This document shows positions 49,599-61,956 of a stretch of 64,000 nt of DNA, piece after piece. The position numbers were made by a program, and so were the translations under genes. The DNA lies in NCBI RefSeq assembly GCF_050908995.1, contig NC_135121.1, positions 17,174,001-17,238,000 on the forward strand. The letters are read 5' to 3'. Every line of letters starts with the position of its first letter. Position 1 is the first letter of the stretch. Under the pieces are notes generated by a model, which saw only the letters and a program-made list of their open reading frames with translations, was not told where the DNA came from and ran no database searches. Source of the DNA: Andrena cerasifolii (Eukaryota > Arthropoda > Insecta > Hymenoptera > Andrenidae).

Positions 49599-50602
49599 TA
49601 CCTTAAGCTGGGGGAAACATTGACAGTACGGGCTAATATTGGCAGCTAATTAACATGGATTAAAGAAGGAACAGGATAAAAATTTTATGCATTTTGACGC
49701 TTGTAGCACGTTCACAAAAGATGCAGTGTTGTGATCGGATACTTAAGAATGTAACGGATCTATCTTCAAAATGGTACCAAGTTGATGAAAATTTGCGAGA
49801 TTGTTCTTCTTAATCTTCCTGAAGTGTTCCAAATTATTTAAATGAATTCACTGAACGGTTGCTGAGTTGTAACGATTTTAATTTCCACTGATTTTACACG
49901 CACTCTTATGGAAAGAGACGATCTTGACAGGTAAAACCGCTGAAAAAATGTTGAAGAAATGGTACCAATGTTTTCAATTTTTATGTGCATGTAGTATATG
50001 GATAGATGAAAATATGTGCCGAGTTTCAAGTGTTTTCACTACACCGTTTTAATGAAATAAATTATAACCCGAGAAAATTGTGAATTCAGGGCATTTTCAC
50101 TGCCAAAAGTTCAACAAATGCTTGAAAAAGCATTTGTAAAGCGAAAAATACCTTTCTAGGAGTAAAAATAAGACAAAATAAAATATTATGAAGAAATTAA
50201 CCTTTTTTCAAAATACTTAATTTCCTTAAAAGATATTAATTTTAATAAACATGAAGCAGTCACGCCAATATCTCGGGCGAAGCCGACACGGGGGATGCTA
50301 GTATAATATAGGCACGGCCGTCTCGCGCTGCGCATGAACTTGGCGCGAGACACTACCGTGTCTCTTGATCTGCGCGACACGCATCTGTTACGTCGGCTGT
50401 ATCTATGAAGCTATTTCGAATTTCTGTCTGTAACTTTGGAAATATATTCTTCGTGAGTATACTATCGATTAAACAAAAAAAATCGATTTTTTCAGCGTCC
50501 TATACCAGGTTCCCCTGTTATAGCAAATGTAAAACAGTTGATATTTATATTATATAGCAAAATCTTCCAAAAACATGCCAGTGTTCCCCCAGTTTACGGT
50601 AT
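49599..50602. mobile_element. Candidate TIR element of about 1 kb in the neurexin intron
   Basis: Left end 49599-49626 and the reverse complement of right end 50575-50602 share TACC(T/G)TAA(G/A)CTGGGGGAA with further similarity inward allowing one gap, about 24 of 28 bases. The interior is AT-rich with no recognisable transposase, so it would be non-autonomous. It starts about 106 bp after the splice donor of the first neurexin coding exon. No clear target-site duplication was seen, and the superfamily is not assigned. Confidence 0.6.
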
Positions 50603-51429
50603 TTATCAATGGGGTGTAAGAGAGGTATAGAGGAATGATTGAAATTAAATACATAGTGGGGGAAGGAGAACATAAACATTAGTTCTATTATTTTCTTGTT
50701 TTACTGTTTATTTATTTTTGTACTGGGTTTTCTTATTTTATCTTTTCTTTCACACTGTTTCTTTCTTAATTTTGTGAATTGTTTATTGTAAAGTAAAGGG
50801 ATTTTACCGGTGAAATAAATAATAATAAAGAGTAAGCTTCAGAAGTGAAATAATAGAGTAACTTCTCACATATTATTGATCCGACGTGGTCAACTTCGAT
50901 GCAACCCTCGTGATCTTGAAGATAAATGTCAACGGTTAATGCAAAAGTATGACGTACCGGATGGTACAATTTTTAGGTAGCTATAGAGCGTCCTCCGTTC
51001 TAGTTTTGTATAAAAAGTATGGTGTCACGATTATATTACACGTTGTAAGGGCAGCGAAGCATCACGATTTGCACGTTTCCTCGTGGGATGAGTCGGCAAA
51101 CAGCCCCACCGTTCAAATACTACGTAGAAAAATAGTGGGAAACGGCCGATCGATGGAAGACGATAAAGTGGTGCAGCGACTCCCCTAAATGACCAGTTTA
51201 TTTTTAGTGTAGTATGTACGTATCTATGATGTCGGAGAGGGGGGGGTGGGGGGAGTTTTAGATGTAAGGCTTTCGATCGTACGTGCAATTCATCGAGCGT
51301 TAGGAAGAATTTCTTGGGGGTGGATTAGCCTGACTCAGCTAGTGGGGTAACTGTAGTAGGGTGGCAATCGATGTGCTATCATTTTTCAGAAAATAAATGT
51401 TCACTTATGTTTTCCTATACTTTATACAT

Positions 51430-51581
51430 TTAACCCTAAAGTACCTGCTTGAAAATGCATAAGTATCCAGTAATAAGTACTCAGAGCTACATGAAAACAA
51501 TTGAATTCAATGACTAAGTAGTAATTCGAGAATAACGGTTTCATCGGTCCCGGAGACCGGGCCCGAATACTCTAAGGTTAA
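51430..51581. mobile_element. Short TTAA-flanked MITE candidate
   Basis: A 152-bp unit bounded by TTAA on both sides with inverted ends: left TTAACCCTAAAGTACC, right end reversed TTAACCTTAGAGTATT. TTAA target sites with CCCT-type ends are typical of piggyBac-related elements. No coding capacity. Confidence 0.5.
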
Positions 51582-51584
51582 TAT

Positions 51585-52425
51585 GTAACTCACCAATTTC
51601 TAAAATTGGCGTTTTGTCGCACAAGCATATGAAAAACTGAAGCAACAACTGCAGTTTCTTTTTAAGGGGAATCCTATTCTGTGGGCTAAAAACATAGCAA
51701 AATTGGGGATTTTTTTTTAAGAAACTAGCGGTTTGATTCATCTGAAATTCAGACCATATTTTGATGCATCTTTGAGGAAGCAGTAGTTTTTTTTATGAAT
51801 TTTGAATAACAAATATAGGAGTTATACATGATCGACCACTCCGTGCAAAATTCGTCGTCCGCTGGTGTGCATGATATTTATCTTTCTGGTAATCTAAAAC
51901 AGGAAAATGAAACGGAGTTTCACTGTATACATATGTAGCCATAATTTGATGAGCCAGAAAAAAATATCAAAATTTTTTGAGGAGCGTGGAAAGTTTTCAA
52001 ATTGAATACTCCGAAACTTTAACTTTTGCTATAGAATTTTGCGCCAAATTTCTTATTTAATCAAAGAAGTATATCACTTATCGGTATCCTAGTGCATCAA
52101 AGTATAAAGTAATCTTTGTTGGACATACAGGCCAAATTTGAAGGTAATCGGTTCTGTGGTTACAGAAATATCGTGCACACCAGCGGACAACAGCGGCGTG
52201 ATGTTCGATCATGCATAACTCCTATATTTATTATTAAAAATTAACATAAAAAAAACTACAACTTCTTAAATGATGCATAAAAACATGGTCCAAATTTTAG
52301 ATTATTCGAATCGCTAGTTTCTTAAAGAAAAATCTAAAATTTCACTATGTTTTTAGCCTAATGGGTTCTAAGAGCCAGTGACAAAACTCAAATTCTTTTA
52401 ATCAAATCCGAACCAAGTTATACAG
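51585..52425. mobile_element. Fold-back element (long inverted repeat) in the neurexin intron
   Basis: Core arms of about 200 bp at 51672-51890 and 52165-52366 are inverted copies with roughly 75-80% identity by eye. Shared landmarks are GGCTAAAAACATAG, AAGAAACTAGCG, AATATAGGAGTTAT and CCGCTGGTGTGCA. Weaker inverted similarity continues outward, including a GTTTTGTC motif, so the outer boundaries are approximate. The central loop is about 275 bp of AT-rich, non-coding sequence. Confidence 0.75.
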
Positions 52426-53226
52426 GCGCAAACCTAACCCAGACCAATCACCTGATTTTCATTAGAAAGGAATTTTCCCGTCATGAAAACACAGCTGAGC
52501 ATTCTCTACAGAGGAGAGCCACTCTCGATTTATTACATGCGTGTAAATGCCATATGCGTGAATAAATTAAGTCGACCGCGTAACTCGCTGTTTCACACAG
52601 CAAGGTAGATGCTCAAAATTAAATTTTGCTCCCCACCTCGCTGTGATTATGAATGAATCTCGAGAATTTCATAACTTGCTCGAGTGATATCCACCGCGTG
52701 CATGAGGATTTCTTGCGTTCGCGTAAATCTGGGCCAGTCGTCATACAGCCGTATTGTTGCGCACGCTGCTGACACCGTTTCACTCTTCTATAACGCGAGG
52801 CTCGTTTAAAAAAAAAAGCGTTCTCTCCTTTTCAGTCACCGCTGAAAATTCCCTTCTTCCCATTACTTCTGGGAAAAAGAGTTTCGTTTGATAATAGACT
52901 CAAACGACGTTGCGAATCCGCCTCGCGTCCCTACGCTACGTTAATCAAAAGGGGAGACTAATTTTCCGCGTTATTCTTTCGCGTCCAACGGGCTGCGCGA
53001 ATTTACGACAAACCCACGAAAATAATTTAACGTTTAATAGCTGCTTCGTTCACACGACTACTTGGGCTTGGAAGGGTGTATTTCGAATTATTTCGTATGG
53101 TATTCAAATGTGTACATAAACTCACGTATTTTACATTTCATTCCTCAGACTATTTTCAATGAAATTATAGTACCCGATACAATACTACAAACAGTGCAAA
53201 TACTCCAGAGCAATAAAATATGTCTA

Positions 53227-53502
53227 TTAACACTCTATGGGCCAAATTTTTTTCATGACTCTGAGAAAATTATGTAATGTAAAATCAACAAATACCAACC
53301 TATAAATACAGATTTATTTTTTTTATTTATTTATTTCTTTATAAGTTAGAACTGGTAACCGCTACCAAGAATGTTATTGGCCGCTAAGAAGACATTATAT
53401 AACAAGATATGTACGCCACCGTGTGGAAAAAATTGAATTATTTAATAAAATGTATAGTAGTAGTACGTGACTTGAAAGTTACACGAGTCCATAGAGGGTT
53501 AA
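53227..53502. mobile_element. TTAA-flanked MITE candidate
   Basis: A 276-bp unit between TTAA tetranucleotides. The left end reads TTAACACTCTATGGGCC and the right end, reversed, TTAACCCTCTATGGACT. The inverted ends and TTAA flanks fit a non-autonomous piggyBac-type element. The interior is AT-rich with a T-rich run near 53310-53335 and no coding capacity. Confidence 0.6.
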
Positions 53503-55029
53503 CTTTACCAATTCAGTGAGGTTGTAGACGCGAGGGTAGTAATAACTTACGCGTCTTAATAAAACTCAACAAAGAATACGGTTTATTTAAGGGTGTAACA
53601 CCAAAAACTTCTTTAGACTAAAAAAATGTTGAGCGGACGAAAAGCACAACCGCTCAAGACGCTTGCTTGAAACCGAATGCCGTCAACGGTTCCTTCCCAA
53701 TCCGAAGAAGACGCGTACCGCGTGCAAAAATAAGGAAAAAACCCCGAGTCCTGAGACAGGGGAGGTTTCGTCGCCTGGCAAAGTCCAGAGGCCGCGAAAC
53801 CTTCGGTTGAACTTTATTACCCTACCTGGTCTTCTGCTTCGCTCGGAGTCCAGCGCTACGCACGCTACATCAGAATAGCCTCCGCCTTACATTCACCGTA
53901 GCCGAGGAACGTCATAAAAATGAACACCCCCTGCTTTTGGTCCTGAACATCCAACATAAATGTACATCAATACGTTCTGCCATCCCAGATGTACCCACAA
54001 TATAACTTCCTGCATACGTAAATTGCATCCCCATACGAATGAAGCGCGAAGTCCGGGATGCAATCTCGAACGGTCCCAGAACGCAAGAAGCCTCTGCAAA
54101 GGTAACCGAAGGATGAGCCGCGGCGGGAAGGGAATACAATTTGTGGCGCGTCGATAAATCCAAGTCGTCCGTGTGCATTGTGTTGCAACGTTGTTGCACA
54201 GTGCTGGGCCGATCTAGGAAGGGCGATAACGCCGGCCGAATTATACCGGGGCGCGAGTAACGCTGTCCGAGGGAGTCCGTGTCTCCTGACGGATATTCTC
54301 GATTTGTCTTCTTATCTAATCGCTCGCAGATACGTCTATTACGCCCTGTCGCCGGCGAACGAGCAAGGGCCCGTTAAAATTCGAATGGTTCAGCGTAATA
54401 ACGAACAAGCGCGGATGCACTCTTGGCATCCGGCCACTCCGAGAAATATGGAGTTGGCAGGGACAATGGCCGATTTCCTTTCACGGAGCCCATTCTTTTT
54501 GCGCTTTCGTTATCCAGTTTGCTGGTAATGCACTTCCCTTACACGGGGAGAATTCCCACCGCGGATGAGTTATACGATCTTTTTTAATATGAAATATTTG
54601 GTGTACGGTGCTTTCTGAGACGGCGGATTGAATCGCGAGGAATTCTCCTTCGCAGTGAAATCTGCTGGGTGAAGTCTTTAGGATTAGGTTATCGCCGAAA
54701 GAATTGCTTGTCCGAACTGCGGAAGGGAAGGTTTGTACTTCGTCTTAAGATTAAGGTAGTGCAAGAAGGAATGCATATTGGATCACTCTCAGTAAATTGA
54801 ACAGATTGCCTTTAACGGAAGACTAGGGAACTATCGACATCATTCTGTAGCGCTCTATTGGAACACTTAGCTCTACGTGTTAAGAGTGGTCGAACATTCG
54901 AGTTACAAGTTACAATCATGTTCTACCCAAGAATCAATTCCCTTCACCTTCCTCTTGGTTTATGCGCATTCGGGGTTCAATTCCTTCTATTATTTCTATT
55001 AAGAGGTAACACCACTGCAACGGCGCAAA

Positions 55030-55632
55030 AACAAAGAAATAAGTGGGAAATCTGTTTAAACGCCTTTATTATACGCATCTTAAGTAGTTTCAAGATTTTT
55101 TTTCCTTTTCTTTTTTTCGAAATGGCACTTTAAACGCTCTTTTCTCGAAACCACGTTTTGCAATTTGGCCGGCAGTACCATTTGAACAAATTTTATTCGA
55201 TTCACTGGAAATTTTTACAGTAGCTTCTAAATTACATTCTCCATCGAAGTACGAATCGATATCGTAAAATATTGTTTTTCTCGGAAATGGTAAGCATTTG
55301 AGTATAAAGTTCACTCTCTAGCTCCATTCATCTACGTCCAGCACCATTTTCAGCTAAAAAATCGTACATAACTTTAAAAGTTTTCAACAAATCGTCAAAT
55401 CGGCACATACTTCGATGGGGATGGTACGAGTAGTTTAAAAACTACTGTAAAAATTTCAAGTGAATCGAATAAAATTTGTTCAAATGGCACTGCTGGCCAA
55501 TATGAAAAATATGCTTCCGAGAAAAATGCGTTTGAAGCGCCATTTTGAAAAAAAAAACAAAAAATAGCTTGAAACTGCTTAAGATGTGTATAATAAAGGC
55601 GTTTAAACAGATTTCCCACTTATTTCTTTGTT
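55030..55632. mobile_element. Fold-back element of about 600 bp in the neurexin intron
   Basis: Outer ends ACAAAGAAATAAGTGGGAAA (55030 onward) and its reverse complement ending about 55632 match perfectly. The arms continue inward about 250 bp each through shared TCTGTTTAAACGCCTTTA, AACAAATTTTATTCGATTCA and AATTTTTACAGTAG motifs, with scattered mismatches, to a loop near 55310-55380. ORFs in this span on the minus strand merely read through the two arms and share residues for that reason; they are not genes. Confidence 0.8.
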
Positions 55633-56756
55633 TACCCACGAACAATTGCCAAAGGTACAGTACATTTGTGTGACGCTATAATGATGTTACACCTTAAAGC
55701 CAGGTGTCTTCTACCATTAATACCAAATTCCACATCACTATTACTACTGACAAACCAAAGTCTCGCTCCAGAGTCAATAACCCCTACAAGATTCGGTGAG
55801 CAAATGCAGACGACTATACTCCCTCAACTAATGTCCTACATTCACTTCGCAACTCTTCCTTATCTCATGAACTCCGCACAAATTCACCGCTCCGTCGTGC
55901 CCACCGAATCAACTCGACCACAGTCGCGCACATTTGAACAGGTAGGACGTTCCACTCAAATTGGTTGAACAAAAAAAAATTCAATTTCCCAAGTCCCTTT
56001 TTTTCTCCCATTCATTCGCGACAGATACGATGATCAAAGGGCGAGGGACTAGCTCGTCGGCCGCGCGCGGCTCCGGGGTTGAATTATCGAGCCCGGCATA
56101 GGATTCCGATAGTTTCGAACTCGTACGATTCGATCATGATCACGGTGAGAATACTGTAACGCTCACGGCTGATCGCTGGCACGTTAATATTATTGCTTGG
56201 CAGTTAACGGAGGACCTACGCAAACCGATTATCGCGGTTGTATATGTGTGCACTAGAGCTGAGCGTGATTCCATGGCTCGTATAAATAGTTGCCGCGGAA
56301 AGAGCAATTACACTGTAGGGTGCAGCTATTCCGCAACCGTTGCAGCTTTAACGCCAGCTACGTCGGGCTTAACGGCCACGTAAGGATACGTTCGTTTAAA
56401 TAGATTAGATGTAGGCCGCATGTGGGACAGCGGTGAATATAAATAGGTTCGTTAAAGGAATTTTCGGAAAACCGCAGAAGGCTTCCCATCGCGAGGACCA
56501 GGCGAATCGTGGACGTTGGTAGGGCGGTATGATGTCAATGGACACGCGGGTCCACGGTTCGAACTTAAAACGGCATACCTCTGCGGGATAAATTAGGGTA
56601 GATCGGGGGCGATAGTGACAGGGAGGGGGGCCATTGTAACACGTTAAATATCTGAAAACTTATGATAGATATTATCACAATTTTGGGGTATGTGATGATG
56701 AATGGCAGTTGGAATACACGCCAGGGTGGCCCTTATTTATACGCATCGAAACTTTT

Positions 56757-57050
56757 TTTGTACTTTGCTCTCACCCCCTAGAACGGTGACATTTGGTAAA
56801 AGAAATAGTAGAAAGATTATTGCAATCGTACATCAGGAAAGGGTGCCGACCAGGCCTTAAAGTTTAGAATTCATCAATAGTTTGGATTTAATGAATTTCT
56901 CAAAAATGGTAAGCTCTATCGGAATTTTGTTGAAATAATATTAAAAGAGCATTTAATTTTCTACAATTACTGTACATATCATTCTTTCGTGCTTCCAACC
57001 ATTTTTTAGATAATAGCGTTTGAATATAGAGAGGTCGGCGCGTATAGACA
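56757..57050. mobile_element. Half copy of the 14131-14567 fold-back family
   Basis: 56890-57040 matches the left arm at 14132-14279 in the same orientation: ATTTCTCAAAAATGGTAAG, AATATTAAAAGAGC, GTGCTTCCAACCA, TTTTTAGATAATAGCGTTTG and GAGAGGTC. 56757-56860 is the reverse complement of the outer flank at 14465-14567 (CTTTGCTCTCACC, GATTATTGCAATCG, GAAAGGGTGCCGACC). Its own second arm is absent, so this copy is half an element. It abuts the TTAA element at 57115. Confidence 0.75.
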
Positions 57051-57114
57051 AAGCTGGCCACACACGGGGAGGTTTCTCCGCGGTCTTCATCCGTCGCGTT
57101 TCAAGTCTGCGGAC

Positions 57115-57840
57115 TTAAGGGGCCATGCTCAGTCAGGAGGCCGAAAAAAGGGTGGTCTTTGGAATTTTTTTACTCGAAATCTATAACACATTTCTCAAAA
57201 AAACTTTTTTCCTTTTAAGGATTGTATCTAGTACCGTGCATCGTAATTTTTTTTATTTAAAAATATTTATCAATAACGAAGTTATTGTCCATCATTCGAA
57301 GGTTCTCTAAAAAAAGGCTTCTGCGGTGACCACTGCTGCTCAAAAGTCGATCATCTAAAATAAAAAATTCAGAAGAAATTACTTATTATATTATATTATC
57401 TAGTATTTGAACGAAGGATTTTTTTGTCCGATGCTTAGTTTTCTTTTAATTGACGAAAATCAGACACGATTTATGATAAAATTTTAAACTTTTACTTTAA
57501 ACATCAGCCAATTCTTCCCAAATCAATATTTCGAAAAATTCTCCGTTCAAATACTAGATAATACAATATAATAAGTAAATTCTTTTGAATTTTTATTTTA
57601 GATGATCGACTATCGAGCAACAGTGCTCACCGCAGAAGCCTTTTTTTAGAGAATCTTCCAGTGATGGACAATAACTTAGTTATTGATAAATATTTTTAAA
57701 TATCAAAGTTACGATGCACGGTACTAGATGCAATCCTTAAAAGGAAAAAAGATTTTTTGGGAAATGTGCTATAGCTTTTGAGTAAAAAATTTCCAAAGAC
57801 CACCCATTTTTCGGCCTCCTGACTGAGCATGACCCCTTAA
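57115..57840. mobile_element. TTAA-flanked fold-back element of about 726 bp
   Basis: Bounded by TTAA at 57115-57118 and 57837-57840. Ends read TTAAGGGG-CATGCTCAGTCAGGAGGCCGAAAA and inverted. Arms of about 290 bp share GGTGGTCTTTGGAA, CTCAAAAAA-CTTTTTTCC, GTACCGTGCATCGTAA, AATAACGAAGTTATTGTCC and GATCATCTAAAATAAAAA, with small differences. The loop near 57410-57530 is AT-rich. No ORF of significance. It is related to 31174-31577 and 43472-43872 by the terminal and mid-arm sequence. TTAA flanks suggest piggyBac-type insertion; the GGGG start is not the usual CCC end, so the class is tentative. Confidence 0.8.
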
Positions 57841-60800
57841 CTGCATGTCTATGATCGCTTTATACCGGCACGGTTCTCGTGACAAACTTCAACCGCGTGA
57901 CAACCAGTTGTTCAACATTTTTGTCTGCAGATAAAAACCGACAGGTCGAAATTGAAAAAACTGAAAAAACTTACTACTATTTCAACGTGATTGGATGAAG
58001 AGCTCGAGTAATGCACACTATTGGTATCCTTCGTTGCGACATCCACTAACTTCGCTTAATGAATTCACATCGAACGAGGGTTGACGAGGAAAATATAACG
58101 TCCACGACAAAAGCGTAGATGATTATGTATTACCCTTTCGTGCAAGATTCTCGGTGACTTCCTGGGTAATAAATCGCGGCCATTGATAAGAATCATAAGC
58201 TATCGCTGATCCCTTTTAATATCCGGGATTTGGGACGTCTTAATAGCGGAGGAATCAATTGAGTAGTTATCGACTTTCGATTCAGATATCCCGTAACCTT
58301 AAATATTTATGAATCGTCCTACTTGTGACTTGGCTGTGCCCCTTACCACCTACGTTTCCTTCAGGAACGTTTTAAATAATCATCGCGCCGTTCGATCTTC
58401 CGCACACCTGGGTTATTAGCTCGCGTAAGAATGGTTCATTATGTAGCACAATAAGACGCGATAAGCTGCGGGGGATGATAAGTTAATGTATGCGGCATGC
58501 ACGCGTGGCGGACTATCAATTATGCATGTTTGAACAGCGTTTTCTCCAGTTTCAATCAGGCGATATTGAGCGCCTGCTGTTTCGCCCGCGCCGCTCGCCT
58601 CGTATCGAAAGAAACGAAAAAGACGATAAGCGTGATTAATAGACGAGGAAAGGATATCGTTGTTGGAGAGATAAGTATTCGCTGCGACGTTGATTGATCG
58701 CCCCGGGCTAATCGCACACCAATACTCGCGGCAACTTATTTCATTTTTCGATGCAGCAATTAGCGCCGCGCGATGTAATTATTCAGCGAGCTTGCGCGCG
58801 TCTTTGATTAATTTCCTCGATCGGATGATGTGATTAACGCTGCTTTGAGAGTCCCGGGCATCGCGCCCCTCCTGCGGCTGGAAGCTGAGGGCTCCGCGAG
58901 GAAACATCGCGAGTCGATCGTGAACGCTTGTTACTCTCAGAAAAGCTCCGTATTTTTAATGCAGCCCTATGTAGAAACCGAGTGTTGTAAATCAGCGCTT
59001 CGACGGTCATAGTTTGCTCGAGGAAGAAGAAAAACGTGCAATGGATTGGCAGCTATGTTAATATATACACTTGCTGACAAAAGTTAAGAAACAAAATAAT
59101 CGTTTGGGATTTACTGTATATTCTTCATCTTCTGAGATACATACGTTGGAACTGAAATATATTTTTTATTTTTATAATTTGATAGACACGAATTATTATA
59201 TTCCAACGGATTATTACACTGGAATAATACTGCAATTATTTTAAGCAGATCATTTCTTATAAGTGCTTAAAACTCAAACAGATGATTACCCACTCAGTAT
59301 CAACGAATTGAATAATATCTACAATCTACACCTTAATTTCCTTTGCACAGTTATAAAACTTTATCCATAAAATAAGTCCCATGTCTCTCAGCACCTTTTT
59401 ACTCTATTTGTGCCACTTAAAATAGCTAACTTTAAATAGGCCACAGTATCGAAAACTCCGCCCCCAGGTAATGAAAACATCGGCATTAAAAGTTCAGAGG
59501 GGTAATAGGTTTGTACTATCACTGTCACTGTAACGGATAACGGCTCCATGATCTATCAACGAGGAGACTATGATGGATGAATTTGTAGATTATGTGTCGA
59601 TCAATAGCACACGTACAGGTTGCCCCGTGTATCGCGGGATGCGCAAAATTTACCTTGGAAGCGATTGATAAATGTGTTTGCATTTCTTATATGTATTTGG
59701 GACGCGTATATAGGGCGAGCGCTATTAATTCGCGATGTAATGTGATGGAAACGTACAGGCCGAAAGTGGAATAATTCTACGCGCGAATCACTGAAATATA
59801 TGAACTCAAACTTCGAAGTGACTGAGGTGTTGGAAACAGACGTTAATTGGGGAATATTGCCCTTTTTTTATAGTTGCGTTAATCGTCTCTTTACTGGAGC
59901 GAACAGAAGCTTTCGCCGAAGTAAACGAAAATGGTATGTAAGTACATGGAAGCATTAGCAAAGCTGGAGCTCGAGGGCGCGCGACATGCATTGCGTGCCC
60001 CCATTCGGGTGTAAAATTAAACGATAAGTACTTTGAATAGTTTCAAATTTATGCACCAGATATGAGTTATTTCAGGTCGTGATTCCTACGTTCTTCAAAT
60101 ACCGTTACTGAATTGTATGAATTTTAGAATTTTAGGTGGGACGAAGGGACATTTTTGTTTAGGACCAGATAGTAAAAAAATTAAATAACCATTCGAGTTC
60201 TAATTGGTAGAATTAGAAGAGTCAATTATTTGACTATGACAGTACGTGGTCTATTAAGCTTCCCTCTATATTCACCTGCCTTATTTTTCGCTTTCGAGAA
60301 AAGTGTATTTTGTCCCTTTCATAAATTGGCTCTATTGAATGGAACAGTGTAATAAAACAAGGCAATGTTAACATTATTTCTATAACTAAAAGTCTACATG
60401 ACGTCGTTTTTCTTAAGTTGCATAAATACCACAGCATTGCCAAAGTCTTTCTAACAAAATTACAAATACTCGTCCAGAAATTTCTATGCTTTCTCAGGAA
60501 AATGGCTAAGCATTAAAATTAGTTTCAACGAGCAATAAAGACAGAAAAAGACGGCGAAGTTTGACGATTTTCACAATCTGTTTCAGTACTTTTCTCACAC
60601 AGAATAGCTGTAATTAAATGTCTAAGAACCAAGGTATTTTATGTTATTTATAGTTAATAGTTTCCATATAAATATTTCATCCAATATCAGCTTCTGACTT
60701 TGATTTCCACGGCAACATTTTTACACAGCAAATTGGCAACATCAATACACGCTGCATAATTTATGCGAGTTATATTTAAAGCAGCACGTTCATTATTGAC

Positions 60801-61277
60801 TGGGCACGGTATCGTCACCAGCAATCTGTGACACCGCAGAATGTATAACATCAAAATTTTAGCTCGCGACCCCGCCATGAGGCGCCAGTGAAAAAAAAAA
60901 CCACCCTTTCGAGTTGTTTTCAATATTTTCAGTGTCAGCGCGGCTCGTCGCTGTTTTCACGATGAAATCTATTCCCCCCCCGGCGATATTTTCCTCGAAA
61001 TGCTGCCGTTACACCATCGGCGCATATTTCACGTACCTTGCTATTGTTTGGGTCGAGATAATGGCGTTTCAGTTCCATGAAACCACTATAACTTGGTGAC
61101 TTCAAGTATTCCCCGTTTGTCGAAAACCGAGGCTGTATAATAGACCCTGATGATTAATGCTCCTGTTATTACCCCGCCGATAAACTCCCGCAAGTTGATT
61201 TCACAATTTTCACGCGCATAGGTACGCATGGTTTGTTAATCTTTCGAATTCGTTCAACGATGCACCGTAGATAGATA

Positions 61278-61956
61278 CAGTGAATCGCATTAATATTCGG
61301 ACACTTTTTAAAATCGCATAACTTTTTTAGAATTGGTCCAAACAACTTCAGTTTTTTTTTGAGAAGCTAGAAGGATTAGTTTGCTAACTGACGCGTTTCG
61401 TCGTTTTGAAAAAAAAATGTATTTGGTTGGAATAGCGAAAAGAATAGTAAAGGTCGATTTTTAAACTTTTTTTTGTGAGCTTGTAATGAAAATTAAAAAA
61501 AAACGTTTGTGCGAGAATAGCGAAAAGAATAGTAAAGGTCGATTTTTAAACTTTTTTTTGTGAGCTTGTAATGAAAATTAAAAAAAAACCGTTTGTGCGA
61601 GAGTCGCGAAAATTCCCGAAATCAGCGATTTTCGACCTTATCCTGCGATCTTTAAACGTTTGTAGCTCGGAGCAACGTTAACCGATTTTTATGAAATTTT
61701 AGACACGTATACAACTTACTGCAATCTACAAACGGTTTTTTTTAATTTTCATTACAAGCTCGCAAAAAAAGTCTAAAAATCGACCTTTACAATTCTTTTC
61801 GCAATTCCGACCAAATACATTTTTTTTCAATACGACAAAATACGTCATTTAGCAAACTAATCCTTCTAGCTTCTAAAAAAAACTCAAGTCGTTTGGACCA
61901 ATTCTAAAAAGGTTATGCGATTTTAAAAACTGTCCGAATATTAATGCGAGTCACTG
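61278..61956. mobile_element. Tc1/mariner-like MITE with TA target site
   Basis: Ends CAGTGAATCGCATTAATATT and, reversed, CAGTGACTCGCATTAATATT, flanked on both sides by TA. CAGT ends with a TA duplication are typical of Tc1/mariner elements. Inverted similarity runs well inside the ends: GGTCCAAAC, TAGAAGGATTAGTTTGCTAA, AAATACATTTTTT, TCGATTTTTA and ATTACAAGCTC on both arms. The left arm carries an 85-bp tandem duplication (61431-61515 and 61516-61600). No transposase reading frame. Confidence 0.8.
61431..61600 (+). repeat. 85-bp tandem duplication inside the mariner-like MITE
   Basis: Two nearly identical units offset by 85 bp, each starting AATAGCGAAAAGAATAGTAA and ending GTTTGTGCGAG; the second differs by one extra base in its A-run. 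The right arm has only one equivalent, so the duplication arose after or outside element amplification. Confidence 0.85.

Noticed and set aside
54178..54528. 116-residue + strand ORF in the neurexin intron
   Set aside because: Considered as a possible alternative exon, but it has no EGF or LNS features and no recognisable domain.
55395..55645. Two minus-strand ORFs sharing peptides with 55090-55314
   Set aside because: They share sequence only because they read the two arms of the same fold-back element.
56500..56580. GGTTCGAAC-like box resembling a tRNA T-loop
   Set aside because: No matching D-loop, acceptor stem or anticodon arm at tRNA spacing.
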